NCBI RefSeq assembly: GCF_001570585.1
Contig: NZ_BBXF01000002.1
Location: forward strand, 1,686,077 to 1,750,076
Direction: 5' to 3'
DNA: 64,000 bases
DNA from: Herbidospora daliensis
GTDB taxonomy: Bacteria; Actinomycetota; Actinomycetes; Streptosporangiales; Streptosporangiaceae
This document shows positions 18,575 to 27,720 of the stretch, piece after piece (position 1 is the first letter of the stretch; each line of letters opens with the position of its first letter). The notes under the pieces are model-generated. The model was not told where the DNA came from, did not search any database, and was given only the letters and a program-made list of their open reading frames with translations. A program made the translations under genes and the position numbers.

Positions 18575-19875
18575 AACGACAACCTCCTGGCGAGATCTGA
18601 CTGGAAGACCAGGCGCGGATCGAGCTCGCGCCGCCGCTCACGGAAGGCGGTCAGCGCCGGATACATCACCGGCAGCAGTTCGGGCCGCAACCGCGAGTCC
18701 TTGGCCAGGTAGACCCGCCCGCCCGCCTCGGCCACCAGTTCGTCGAGCCGGTCGAGCAGCCAGGCCAGGCCCTTGGTGGTGGTCGGGAAGTCGAGCGCCA
18801 GCGACCAGCCGGGCGTCGGGAACGACAACCAGCCGCCGCTGCCCGGCCCGAACCGCTTGAGCACGGTCTGGAACGACGCCGCGTGGCTGCGCCTGATCCG
18901 CTCGACGATCTTCATGAGGGTCTGCTCGGCGCCCAGCGGCACCACGAACTGGTACTGCACCAGCCCGCGCGGCCCGTAGAGGCGGTTCCAGTGACCCACC
19001 CGGTCGAGCGGGTGGAAGAACGACGCCAGCGGCCTGACCTGCACCGACTCGCGTTTGGTGGTGGTGTAGAGGCCCCGGTTGACCAGGCCCATGGTGTGCC
19101 GGTTCAGCAGCCCGACCGGCAGGAACCCCGGGCCCGACTCGAACCCGCGGGCCCGGAACGAGCGGGCCGCGCCCTGGCGCGCGTGGTCGGCGCCCTCGAC
19201 GACGCCCCGGCCCTGCCGCGACAGGCAGTCGACCCAGGCGGCGGTGTAGCGGTGGGCGAGGTCGGCCTGCGTCAGCCGCGTCATCACCGATTCGAGGTCG
19301 GGGCACTTCCAGGTGTTCACGATCATGCGGGAGGTCTCGATCGGGGTGAGCCTGATCGTCGCCTTGGTGATCACCCCGGTCAGGCCCATGCCGCCGACGG
19401 TCGCCCAGAAGTCGGGGTCGGCGGGCGTGAGCGTACGCGTCACGCCGTCGGCGCCGAGCAGGTCGAGGGCGGTGACGTGGCCGCCGAAGGAGCCGTCGGC
19501 GTGGTGGTTGCGGCCGTGGATGTCGGCGGCGACCGCGCCGCCCACGGTCACCTGCCGGGTCGCCGGGGTGACCGGCGGGAACCAGCCCTCGGGCACCAGT
19601 TCGCGCATCAGCCGGTGGAGGCTCACGCCCGCCTCGACCGTGACGTAGCCGTCGCGGACCGGCCCGATCGCGGCCAGGCCGGTCATGTCGAGCACCAGCC
19701 CGCCCGCGTTCTGCGCCGGATCGCCGTAGCTGCGGCCGAGGCCGCGCGCGATCATGCCGCGCCCGCCCGAAGCCAGCACCAGCGGGGTCAGCTCCGCCTC
19801 GGCGCCGGGCCGCAGCAACTCGGCGACGCTCGGGGAGGTACGGCCCCAGCCGGTGAGGATCGTCTTGTTCGCCAT
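18571..19875 (-). CDS. dprE1: Decaprenylphosphoryl-beta-D-ribose 2'-oxidase
   Basis: A 434-aa FAD-linked oxidase of the vanillyl-alcohol-oxidase fold that starts the epimerisation of decaprenyl-phospho-ribose to the arabinose donor. The FAD-binding half includes ARGLGRSYGDPAQNAGG and TVGGAVAADIHGRNHH. The substrate half ends with YLAKDSR (the conserved Lys392) and LARRLSL. In the stretch SFPTPGWSLALDFP, position 360 is Ala where the Mycobacterium tuberculosis enzyme has Cys387, the target of covalent benzothiazinones. The ATG follows GGAGAG. It is the first gene of the leftward dprE1-dprE2 pair and diverges from the glycopolymer locus. Confidence 0.94.
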   Translation of the reverse strand: MANKTILTGWGRTSPSVAELLRPGAEAELTPLVLASGGRGMIARGLGRSYGDPAQNAGGLVLDMTGLAAIGPVRDGYVTVEAGVSLHRLMRELVPEGWFPPVTPATRQVTVGGAVAADIHGRNHHADGSFGGHVTALDLLGADGVTRTLTPADPDFWATVGGMGLTGVITKATIRLTPIETSRMIVNTWKCPDLESVMTRLTQADLAHRYTAAWVDCLSRQGRGVVEGADHARQGAARSFRARGFESGPGFLPVGLLNRHTMGLVNRGLYTTTKRESVQVRPLASFFHPLDRVGHWNRLYGPRGLVQYQFVVPLGAEQTLMKIVERIRRSHAASFQTVLKRFGPGSGGWLSFPTPGWSLALDFPTTTKGLAWLLDRLDELVAEAGGRVYLAKDSRLRPELLPVMYPALTAFRERRRELDPRLVFQSDLARRLSL

Positions 19876-19939
19876 CGACTCTCTCCGTGATTGACCGATC
19901 GCGTCACGTTATCCCGGCATTCGGGGGATCGCGAGCACG

Positions 19940-19958
19940 CACCCGCCACGGGCGGGTG
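19940..19958. promoter_or_regulatory. Inverted repeat in the dprE1 / glycosyltransferase divergent region
   Basis: CACCCGCC-ACG-GGCGGGTG is a perfect 8-bp dyad with a 3-nt centre. It sits 65 bp upstream of dprE1 and about 100 bp upstream of the divergent glycosyltransferase. The position suits an operator shared by the two directions, but GC-rich dyads arise easily in this genome. Confidence 0.35.
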
Positions 19959-20058
19959 ACCTGCGCCTCAAGGATGGGTCAAGAGATCGGCCGTGACTCA
20001 CCGTGACCGGCAGGGTTGCGGGGTAACCGCACCGTTCCGCCCGTTGGAGTTGCCCCGG

Positions 20059-21006
20059 ATGGCCGCCACCCTCTCGGTGATCGTTCCCGTCAGGGACGGC
20101 GAACGCCACATCGCCGACGCCCTGACCTCCCTGCGCGCCAACGCGCGGGACGACTTCGAGTTCATCGTCGTCGACGACGGCTCGGCCGACGCGACCCGGG
20201 AGATCGCCGAGAGCTTCAAGGGCGACCTGCCGGGCCTGACCGTCATCGGCAGGGACGCCTCCTCCGGCGTCTCCGCGGCCCGCAACCTGGGCCTGTCGGC
20301 GGCGGGCGGGACGTACGTCACCTATCTCGACGGCGACGACTGGTACGCCCCCGGCTACCTTCCCCAGCTCGTCACCGCCATCGACCGGCTCGGCTGCGAC
20401 TTCGTCCGGGTCGACCACGTGCGGGTGACCGGCACCACCCGAGAGGTGCGCCGGGCGCCCGAACAGCGGCGCGGGGTCGTCTTCCCGGGCCGCGAGGGCA
20501 TCACCGGCATGGGCCGCCTCGGCATGGTCGACTACCCGGTCGCCTGGGCCGGGATCTACCGGCGTTCCCTCGCCGGCCAGGGTCTCCTCACGTTCGACCC
20601 CACCCTGGCCACCGCCGAGGACCGGGCCTGGGTGTGGCGTCTCCACCTCCACGCCGCCACCTACGCCGTCGCCTCGCTGACCGGCGTGTTCTACCGGCGT
20701 GGCCGCAAGGCCTCGCTCACCCAGGTCGGCGACGAACGGCAACTGCACTTCATCGACGCCTACCTCGGCGTCATCCACGACCTCGACGGAGACGACCCGG
20801 AGTTCGTCCGCAAGGCGACGCACAACCTGTGCGCGCTGATCGCCTACCACCACAAGCTGCGCGGGCGGCTGCGCCCCGACGTCGCGGCCACCTTCGACAC
20901 CCGGGCCACCGCCGCCCTGCGGGAAGTCCCGCCGGACGCCCTCGCGGTGGTCCTGCCGACGCTGGGCCACGCCCGCGAGAAGCTGCTCAGGAGGTTCCTT
21001 CCGTGA
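20059..21006 (+). CDS. Family 2 glycosyltransferase
   Basis: A 315-aa GT-A glycosyltransferase: TLSVIVPVRDGERHIADAL at the N-terminus, FIVVDDGSADATREIAE, and DGDDWY as the metal-binding DxD region; no membrane helix. It transfers a sugar from a nucleotide donor, with the donor unknown. ATG 20059 is preferred because GGAG lies about 9 nt upstream and the domain starts immediately; an in-frame GTG at 19993 would add 22 unremarkable residues. The stop overlaps the next gene by 4 bp (GTGA), making it the first gene of a three-gene operon. Confidence 0.9.
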   Translation: MAATLSVIVPVRDGERHIADALTSLRANARDDFEFIVVDDGSADATREIAESFKGDLPGLTVIGRDASSGVSAARNLGLSAAGGTYVTYLDGDDWYAPGYLPQLVTAIDRLGCDFVRVDHVRVTGTTREVRRAPEQRRGVVFPGREGITGMGRLGMVDYPVAWAGIYRRSLAGQGLLTFDPTLATAEDRAWVWRLHLHAATYAVASLTGVFYRRGRKASLTQVGDERQLHFIDAYLGVIHDLDGDDPEFVRKATHNLCALIAYHHKLRGRLRPDVAATFDTRATAALREVPPDALAVVLPTLGHAREKLLRRFLP

Positions 21007-22295
21007 AAACCCAGCTCTTCTACTGTTCGACGTTGTTCGGGGCGATGACGCTGGCCGCGGCCATCGACGCCGGCCTGTTCGGCCCGGCCGGGCGGCGCGT
21101 GCTGCTCGTGTCGAGCAACGTGGCCGTACCCGAGCTGATCTCCCCCCTGCACCGGACGCCCGCCTTCGACGCGATCGGCGACCGGTTCGACCACGTGCAC
21201 TTCTGGAACGAGCTGATCGCCCCCTACCACCCCGTCCGCGTCCGGGTCAGGCCCGAGCAGGGGCCGCTGCTGCGGCGGCTGCTCACCCAGCGGCTGCTCG
21301 ACGGGCACGCCCCCGACGAGCTGATCGTCGAGTCGATCGGCGCCTACCCGGCGCGCGGGCTGGTGGAGATCTTCTCCGGCTGCCCGATCACGGTCTACTC
21401 CGAGGGCCTGATGAGCTACGGCCCGACCCGCGACCCGATCCCCGGCGACCTGGGGGCGCGCGTGGAGCGACTGCTCTACCTCGACCTGATCGAGGGCATG
21501 CGGCCGCTGATGCTGGCGGAGCACAAGGTCCCGGCGGTCGCGGTGCCCGACGTGGCCTTCCGCGACATCGTCGGCAAGGTCGGCGCGGTCACGCCGGTCG
21601 GCGGGCGCGGCAGGGCGCTGCTGCTCAGCCAGTACATGTCCGACGCCGGGCTCATCTCGTGGGACGACGAGCAGGCCATCCACGAGGCGATGCTGCAGGG
21701 CGTCGTCGCCCGCGGCTTCACCACCGTCCGGTTCAAGCCGCACCCGTCGGCCGGCCGCCGCCAGGTGCGCGGTCTGCGGACGCTGGCCGAGGAACTGGGC
21801 GTGCAGCTCACCGTGGTGCCCGAGTCGGTGCCGGCCGAGACCTGCTTCGCCGCCTACCGGCCCGACCTGGTCGTCGGCACCTTCTCGACCGGCCTGATCA
21901 CCGCCCGGCACTACTTCGGCATCCCGGTCGCGACCGTCGGCTGCCCGCGGGTGCTGGAGCGGATGCGGCCCTACGAGAACAGCAACCGGGTCGCCGTGAC
22001 GATCGTCGACGCGAGCGTGCCCGAGCTGACCCGGACCGGCGCGCTGGTGCCGGCCCCGGTCGAGCCCGACCTGCTGCCCCGGCTCGTCGAGGCCGTCGTC
22101 TACTGCGCCCAGCGCAAGCGCATGCCGCACCTGCGGGCCAGCGCAGAGGCGGTGGTCCGGGAACTGCGCAAGGACGTGCGCCGGCGCTACTTCCCGCGCC
22201 GTCTCCTGGCCCAGTACGGCCTGGTCAAGAAGGTCTCCGAGCCCTCGCTCTGGCGGCGGGCGCTGCGCTACGCACGCCGGCTGGTGGGTCAGTGA
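21003..22295 (+). CDS. Polysialyltransferase-like glycosyltransferase
   Basis: A 430-aa protein resembling the bacterial alpha-2,8-polysialyltransferase family (PF07388-like). YSEGLMSYG corresponds to the acidic-Gly motif, FKPHPS to the HP motif and VVGTFSTGLITA to the Ser/Thr motif that binds the nucleotide sugar. No signal or transmembrane segment is evident. It probably extends an acidic or otherwise repetitive glycan; sialic acid itself is not implied, since no sialic-acid synthesis genes are visible. Start GTG 21003 overlaps the preceding stop; the 3' end overlaps the next gene by 4 bp. Confidence 0.8.
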   Translation: MKTQLFYCSTLFGAMTLAAAIDAGLFGPAGRRVLLVSSNVAVPELISPLHRTPAFDAIGDRFDHVHFWNELIAPYHPVRVRVRPEQGPLLRRLLTQRLLDGHAPDELIVESIGAYPARGLVEIFSGCPITVYSEGLMSYGPTRDPIPGDLGARVERLLYLDLIEGMRPLMLAEHKVPAVAVPDVAFRDIVGKVGAVTPVGGRGRALLLSQYMSDAGLISWDDEQAIHEAMLQGVVARGFTTVRFKPHPSAGRRQVRGLRTLAEELGVQLTVVPESVPAETCFAAYRPDLVVGTFSTGLITARHYFGIPVATVGCPRVLERMRPYENSNRVAVTIVDASVPELTRTGALVPAPVEPDLLPRLVEAVVYCAQRKRMPHLRASAEAVVRELRKDVRRRYFPRRLLAQYGLVKKVSEPSLWRRALRYARRLVGQ

Positions 22296-25216
22296 ACCGG
22301 CCGGTCCTCTCGGTCGTGGTGCCCTTCCACAACGTCGCCGAGTTCCTGCCGCGCTGCCTCAACTCGCTGGCCAAACAGCGCTTCAAGAGCATCGAGTACG
22401 TCCTGGTCGACGACGGCTCCACCGACGGCAGCGCGGTCGTCGCCAAGGAGAAGGCCGCCGCCGATCCCCGGTTCACGCTCATCGAGCAGGAGAACCGGGG
22501 CCTCGGGCCGGCCCGCAACGCGGGGGCGCGGGCGGCCCGGGGCACCTACCTGGCCTTCGCCGACGGCGACGACACCCTGCCGCGCACCGCCTACGCCTCG
22601 CTCGTCGCCAGCCTGGAGGCCACCGGCTCCGACCTGGCCTGTGGGAACGTCCGGCGGATCGTCGGCGGCAAGCTGCGGCCCTCGGCCGGGCACGCCGAGG
22701 CGTTCGCCGAACCGGCCGCCGGCACCCACATCCGCCGCCGGCACGCGCTGCTCGCCGACCGGACCATCTGGAACAAGGTCTTCCGGCGCGAGTTCTGGGA
22801 CCGGCACGGCTTCGAGTTCCCCGCCAGGGCCTACGAGGACTCGCCGGTCACCATCCGGGCCCACGTGCTGTCGCGCTCGACCGACGTGCTCGACGAGGTC
22901 GTCTACCACTGGCGGGTGCGCTCGGGCTCGATCTCGCAGCGGCGCACCGAACCGGCCAACGTGCTCGACCGGCTGGCCTCGATGCGCGAGGTGTCGGAGT
23001 TCCTGAACGAGCACGCGCCGCGCCTGTGGGCCAAGCACGACCTGCTGGTCACCGAGTTCGACCTGGCGTTCCTGCTGGAGTCGCTGGAGACGGCCGAGGG
23101 CGCCGAGCAGGAGGCGCTGCTCGACTCGCTGGCCGAGACCCTCGGCGTGCTGCACCCGAAGGCCATCGCCCGGCAGCCGTCGATCCGGCGGCTGGAACTG
23201 CACCTGGCCGCCAACCGGATGGTGCCCGAACTGCGCGAGGTCCGGATGTTCCGCCGCGCGTCGCTGAGCGACGCCGGCGCGGTCAGGCACGGCTGGTTCA
23301 AGCGCCGCCGCTGGTTCATGGACTACCCCTACCTGCGCGACCCGGCGAAGGGCATCCCCGACTCGGTGTACGACCCCTCCGTCGACTTCCAGCTCAAGGC
23401 GGTCGTCGACGGCGTCGAGATGGACGGCACCCGGATGACCGCCCGGGGGTACGCGTACATCACCCACCTCGACAGCTCCCGCACCACGATCGACGTGTGG
23501 TTCCTGCGCGAGGGGGTCCGGCTGCCGCTGGAGGTGAAGCGGGTGGCCCGGATGGACGCCACCGCCGACTCCGGCCAGTCGGCCACCTGCCACGACGACG
23601 CCGGGTTCGAGGCGTCGATCGACCTGGCCGACGTGCCGCCCGGCCGCTGGAACCTGCACTGCTCGGTCCGCGACGGCGAGGTCGTCAGGAAGGGCGTGCC
23701 GCAGGCCCATCCCGACACCGGGCACCGGCGCTATCCGCCCGGCGGAGTGCACCAGCCGAGCCTCACCGAAGAGGGGCTGGTGCTGCGGCGGCCGGTCAAG
23801 GACCGGGGGCACGCCTGGATCGAGTGGAGCGGCGACCGGATCGCGGTCACGACGCGCAAGAGGCAGCGGCTCGTGTTCCAGAAGGCGATCCACCGGCCCG
23901 GCGACGACGGCCGGGTCCTCATCACCCCGCCCGCCCGGGTGGGCGTCTGGCGCATCAGGAAGACGGACGGCACACCCCTTCGCCTGCGCGTGGGGGTGTC
24001 GCCGTCTCCGCGCCGGATCGGCGTGCACCTGGTGTCGTTCCGTACCGAACTCGAAGGGGAGGTCCTGGTGGTGGTGCAGCCCGCGCTGGAGGACGACGAG
24101 CGGGGCCGGTTCGCCGAACGGCGCCTGCGGGGGACCGTGCGGCACTTCAAGCGCAGCCCCATCAGGGAGACCGTCGTCTTCGACGCCTACGGCGGCCGGC
24201 TGGCCTCGTGCAACCCGCGCGCGATCTTCGAGGAGATGCGGTCGCGGGACCTGCCGCTGGAGTACGTCTGGGTCACCCGCGACGGCTCGTTCGAGACGCC
24301 GGAGGACTCCCGGGTCGTCCTGCACGGCTCCAAGGAGCACGAGCACGCGCTGGCGACGGCGCGTTACCTGGTCGGCAACCGCACCCAGCCGAACTGGTAC
24401 ACCAAGCCGCCCGGCCAGACCTACCTGCAGACCTGGCACGGCACGCCGCTGAAGAAGCTCGGCCACGACCTGCGCGACCTGCCGTTCCGGCGCACCGAGC
24501 TGCTCGACTGGATGGCCCGCGACGTGCCGCAGTGGGACCTGCTGATCTCCCCGAACCCGTTCTCGACGCCCATCATGCGGCGCGCGTTCGGCTACCGGGG
24601 CGTGGTGTTGTCGACCGGCTACCCCCGCAACGACCTGCTGTTCGCCGACCGCTCGGAGGCGATCAAGAGGCGGCTGGGCGTGCCTGCGGGCAAGAAGGTG
24701 GTCCTGTACGCCCCCACGTGGCGCGACGACCTCCACCGGGGCAAGAAGCGCCGCCTGTCGATGGAGCTCGACCTGGCCCGCATGCGGTTCGCGCTCAAGG
24801 ACCACGTGGTGCTGGTGCGGGCGCACCACCTGATCACCGACCGGCCGAAGATCAAGGCCCCGGCGATCGACGTGACCGGCTACCCCGAGATCGCCGACCT
24901 CTACCTGGCGGCCGACGTGCTGGTCACCGACTACTCCTCGGCCATGTTCGACTTCGCCTGCACCGGCAAGCCGATGGTGTTCTTCACCTACGACCTGGAG
25001 CGCTACCGCGACACCCTGCGCGGCTTCTACTTCGACTTCACCGCCGAGGCGCCGGGGCCGCTGACGATGACCACCGACGAGACCATCGACGCCATCAGGG
25101 AGGCCGCGGTGCCCGCGGCCTACGGGACGTTCCGGCAGAAGTTCTGCCCGTGGGACGACGGGAGGGCGTCGTCCCGCGTGGTCGACCTGCTGCTCAGTGG
25201 CTCTCGAATGGCGTAG
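22292..25216 (+). CDS. Bifunctional GT2 / CDP-glycerol glycerophosphotransferase-like protein
   Basis: A 974-aa fusion. Residues 1-~320 are a family 2 glycosyltransferase (LSVVVPFHNVAEFLPRCLNS, VLVDDGSTDGS, FADGDDTLP). A middle region of beta-rich sequence (~330-600) follows. The C-terminal ~370 residues match TagF/TagB-like CDP-glycerol transferases, with YLQTWHGTPLKKLG, VVLYAPTWRDD and DVLVTDYSSAMFDFACTGKP. It is therefore predicted to add sugar and polyol-phosphate (or sugar-phosphate) units to one polymer on the cytoplasmic side. GTG start in a GTGA overlap with the preceding gene. Its last 23 bp overlap the convergent Stealth gene. A second fusion of the same design lies at 30863-33595. 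Confidence 0.88.
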   Translation: MNRPVLSVVVPFHNVAEFLPRCLNSLAKQRFKSIEYVLVDDGSTDGSAVVAKEKAAADPRFTLIEQENRGLGPARNAGARAARGTYLAFADGDDTLPRTAYASLVASLEATGSDLACGNVRRIVGGKLRPSAGHAEAFAEPAAGTHIRRRHALLADRTIWNKVFRREFWDRHGFEFPARAYEDSPVTIRAHVLSRSTDVLDEVVYHWRVRSGSISQRRTEPANVLDRLASMREVSEFLNEHAPRLWAKHDLLVTEFDLAFLLESLETAEGAEQEALLDSLAETLGVLHPKAIARQPSIRRLELHLAANRMVPELREVRMFRRASLSDAGAVRHGWFKRRRWFMDYPYLRDPAKGIPDSVYDPSVDFQLKAVVDGVEMDGTRMTARGYAYITHLDSSRTTIDVWFLREGVRLPLEVKRVARMDATADSGQSATCHDDAGFEASIDLADVPPGRWNLHCSVRDGEVVRKGVPQAHPDTGHRRYPPGGVHQPSLTEEGLVLRRPVKDRGHAWIEWSGDRIAVTTRKRQRLVFQKAIHRPGDDGRVLITPPARVGVWRIRKTDGTPLRLRVGVSPSPRRIGVHLVSFRTELEGEVLVVVQPALEDDERGRFAERRLRGTVRHFKRSPIRETVVFDAYGGRLASCNPRAIFEEMRSRDLPLEYVWVTRDGSFETPEDSRVVLHGSKEHEHALATARYLVGNRTQPNWYTKPPGQTYLQTWHGTPLKKLGHDLRDLPFRRTELLDWMARDVPQWDLLISPNPFSTPIMRRAFGYRGVVLSTGYPRNDLLFADRSEAIKRRLGVPAGKKVVLYAPTWRDDLHRGKKRRLSMELDLARMRFALKDHVVLVRAHHLITDRPKIKAPAIDVTGYPEIADLYLAADVLVTDYSSAMFDFACTGKPMVFFTYDLERYRDTLRGFYFDFTAEAPGPLTMTTDETIDAIREAAVPAAYGTFRQKFCPWDDGRASSRVVDLLLSGSRMA

Positions 25217-26720
25217 GGGTCGGGTAGTAGGCGTCGAGGAAGCGGGCCAGGGCGTTGTCCTGGTCCGCTGTCGTCGGCGCCGTGTCGTTGAGGCAGAACG
25301 CGTCGTGCTCGCGGTTGGCGAGCATGCGGCGCAGCTTGGCCGGGGTCTTCGGCAGCGCCAGGTCGACGTAGGTGTAGTCGATCTGGCCCGGCAGCGCCCG
25401 GCCCGTCAGGTAGGCGTAGTAGTGCGCCAGCGACGAGGCCGTCGAGATGTCGCTGGAGCGGCGGAACCGGCTGGCCGAGACCGTCTTGAACTCGGCCGGG
25501 AACCGCTCCTCCAGCTCGAACAGCAACGACCGGCGCAGCGCGTAGGGCACGTGCTTCATCTTCTGCGTCAGCGTGCGCCCGCACAGCTCCTCCAGCATCC
25601 GGCGGTTGTTCATGCCGGCCTGGTGGACGGGGTTGTCCTCGTTCAGGATGAACGGGACCTGGGCGATCGACGGGAAGAACCGGGTGATGCCGTTGCCCTC
25701 GAAGAACGTCTCCGGGTAGAGCACCTTGCCCAGGAAGAAGTCGTCGTTCAGGTAGAGGAAGTGCTCCGACAGGCCCTCGATGTGGTGCAGCCGCGACTCG
25801 ATCGCGTGGCTGTTGAACACCGGCAGCACCGACTGGTCGGCGAAGATCTCCCGGTGGTCGACGATCCTGATGCGGTCGTCCTCGACCAGCCACGACGGCT
25901 TCTGCCGGTCGGTGACGATGAAGACGTTCCTGATCCAGGGCGCGTACGTCAGCAGCGAGCGCAGCGAGTAACGCAGCTCGTCGCGGCTGACGAACCGGGC
26001 GTCGGAGGTGGCCAGGTCGCTCAGGCCGCCCGTCAGGGCCAGCTCCTTGCGGGCCCGCCACTCCGGGTCGTTGCCGTCGACCCACGTGTAGACCGCGTCG
26101 ATCGGGAAGTCGACGTCGTCGACCAGCCGCCGCGTGAACTCCGGGCGTGTCGGATAGACCCGCGCCGACTCCGACACCAGCCGGTTGAACAGCGACTCGG
26201 GCGCGTCGACGGTCTCCTCGTGGACGGGCACCGCCTCGCACACCCGGTTGGGCCGCGGCGCCACCAGCAGCTCGCCCTCACGCTGCCAGAACTCCAGGTC
26301 GACGCCCGACTCGGGGCCGAGCGTGAGCGTGCGCGACGGGCTCGCGTAGTAGAGCCACAGGCGCACCGCCTTGGCGTCGGCCATGTCGTTGCGGCGCAAC
26401 TGCCGGATCTTGCCCAGCTCGTTGACCTTGTGCCGGCCTCCCGGCAGCCGCGCGCCGTAGACCCCGTGGCGGGCCAGTGACGTGATGGCCCTCTGCCGGT
26501 ACGTCGTGCGCACCGCGATGACCGGTGGACGGCCGCGCATGGGCCGTACACAGAAGAACGGAATCGCCGATCCGGACAGTGATCGGCAGATCAGGTCGAA
26601 CGTCTCCCGCGAAGCCTGCGCGGGACTGGCGTCCTGCCTGATCAGAGCCACCCTGGGCGGCATCGGCTCGCGCGCTGTCAGGCGGCTGTGAAGCTGTCGG
26701 TACAACGTAGACACCGGCAT
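25194..26720 (-). CDS. Stealth-family capsular polysaccharide phosphotransferase
   Basis: A 508-aa protein with the conserved regions of Stealth proteins, which transfer hexose-1-phosphate from a nucleotide sugar to build phosphodiester-linked glycans. CR1 is IDAVYTWVDGNDPEWR, CR2 spans ELRYSLRSLLTYAPWIRN and VFIVTDRQKPSWL, followed by LYLNDDFFLGK, CR3 QAGMNNRRMLEEL, and a CR4-like CLND near the C-terminus. The ~190-residue N-terminal extension is weakly conserved. GGGGGGAGAG precedes the ATG. It is monocistronic and divergent from the CDP-alcohol phosphatidyltransferase. The context supports a role in the same surface polymer. Confidence 0.9.
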   Translation of the reverse strand: MPVSTLYRQLHSRLTAREPMPPRVALIRQDASPAQASRETFDLICRSLSGSAIPFFCVRPMRGRPPVIAVRTTYRQRAITSLARHGVYGARLPGGRHKVNELGKIRQLRRNDMADAKAVRLWLYYASPSRTLTLGPESGVDLEFWQREGELLVAPRPNRVCEAVPVHEETVDAPESLFNRLVSESARVYPTRPEFTRRLVDDVDFPIDAVYTWVDGNDPEWRARKELALTGGLSDLATSDARFVSRDELRYSLRSLLTYAPWIRNVFIVTDRQKPSWLVEDDRIRIVDHREIFADQSVLPVFNSHAIESRLHHIEGLSEHFLYLNDDFFLGKVLYPETFFEGNGITRFFPSIAQVPFILNEDNPVHQAGMNNRRMLEELCGRTLTQKMKHVPYALRRSLLFELEERFPAEFKTVSASRFRRSSDISTASSLAHYYAYLTGRALPGQIDYTYVDLALPKTPAKLRRMLANREHDAFCLNDTAPTTADQDNALARFLDAYYPTPTPFESH

Positions 26721-26858
26721 GGCTCTCCCCCCGAAGAATGCGGCGACCCTACCGGACGCCTGAGTGCGTTGGCGGGGGCTTTGCCCACGTCAGGGCAATG
26801 GTCAAGAAGTGGCAACGAGATGCTCTGGGGAGCCCAGAAGAAGCCGTTGCCGACTACC

Positions 26859-26880
26859 GAACGTAGTCATTCTTACGTTC
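26859..26880. promoter_or_regulatory. Inverted repeat abutting the CDP-alcohol phosphatidyltransferase start
   Basis: GAACGTA and TACGTTC form a perfect 7-bp dyad separated by 8 nt, ending at the base before the proposed ATG at 26881. It could be an operator or a hairpin at the 5' end of the message. No Shine-Dalgarno sequence fits between it and the ATG. Confidence 0.5.
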
Positions 26881-27720
26881 ATGGGGGGCTTCACGCTCGA
26901 CGACATACTGGCGACGCGCAAGCCACGGGACTCCTGGTGGACCGTCTTCGCGGTCGACCCGGTCGCGTGCCGGCTCGCGCTCCTGACCGCCAACCACACC
27001 TCGATCACGCCGAACGGGCTGACCGGCCTGTCGATGCTGCTCGGCGTCGCCTCGGCCGCCTGCTTCGCCGCCGGTGAGCTCGCCGCGGGCGCGGCGCTGT
27101 TCTACCTGAGCTTCACCGTCGACTGCATGGACGGCAAGATCGCCCGGCTCAAGGGCAGCGGGACCTCGTTCGGCCTCTGGCTCGACTACGTCGGCGACCG
27201 GGTGCGCGTCGCGGGATGCGCGTTCGGCTTCGCCGCCGGCGAGGGCACCCTGGAGGCCCTGTGGCTGGCCGCCGGGATCGCGGTCCTGGACCTGTTCCGG
27301 TACGTCAACGGGCCCCAGCTCCTCAGGGTCAGGGAGGCCGCGCGCGACCGCGTGCGCGCCGCGACCGGCGGCGACCCCGTGTTCGTCGAAGACGTCCTGC
27401 TGGCCGACCCGCTGGCCGACGTCCGCGACGACGCCGTCGTCGATCTCCAGTCGGCCTTCCGCCGCAGATTCCCCTGGTTCGACCGGTTCCGCCTGTTCCT
27501 CGGGCGGCGCCGCGTCCGGACCCATCTCATGAGCGGCATCGAGTTCCACGCGGCGGTCTTCGTCGTCGCGCCCCTGTTCGGGGCGGCCGCGATGCTCTGG
27601 ACCGCGCTCGCCACGGGCGCGCTGCTGGCCGCGTTCGAGGCCGCTCTCGTCTACCGCACCTGGCTGGCGGCCCGTGAGGCCGACCGGGTCGTACCGGAAA
27701 GGGTGAAAGTGCTTGTCTGA
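26881..27720 (+). CDS. CDP-alcohol phosphatidyltransferase family membrane protein
   Basis: A 279-aa enzyme with the family signature DG-x2-AR-x8-G-x3-D-x3-D: DCMDGKIARL followed by GLWLDYVGDR. Hydrophobic helices surround it and two more lie at the C-terminus. Such enzymes move an alcohol-phosphate from a CDP-alcohol to an acceptor, which may be a phospholipid or a polyol-phosphate lipid anchor. ATG 26881 starts the conserved part but lacks a ribosome-binding site, so either a leaderless mRNA or a GTG at 26809 must be considered. It leads a rightward set with the two sulfotransferases, overlapping the first by 8 bp. Confidence 0.85.
   Translation: MGGFTLDDILATRKPRDSWWTVFAVDPVACRLALLTANHTSITPNGLTGLSMLLGVASAACFAAGELAAGAALFYLSFTVDCMDGKIARLKGSGTSFGLWLDYVGDRVRVAGCAFGFAAGEGTLEALWLAAGIAVLDLFRYVNGPQLLRVREAARDRVRAATGGDPVFVEDVLLADPLADVRDDAVVDLQSAFRRRFPWFDRFRLFLGRRRVRTHLMSGIEFHAAVFVVAPLFGAAAMLWTALATGALLAAFEAALVYRTWLAAREADRVVPERVKVLV

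Noticed and set aside
21003-22295. Sialic-acid capsule synthesis
   Set aside because: The enzyme resembles polysialyltransferases, but no NeuA, NeuB or NeuC-type genes are in the window, so sialic acid is not supported.
22289-24829. Leftward open frame of about 846 codons antisense to the GT2/TagF fusion gene
   Set aside because: Same artefact: Val/Gly/Arg/Asp-rich, no domain, and fully covered by a gene with recognisable catalytic motifs.
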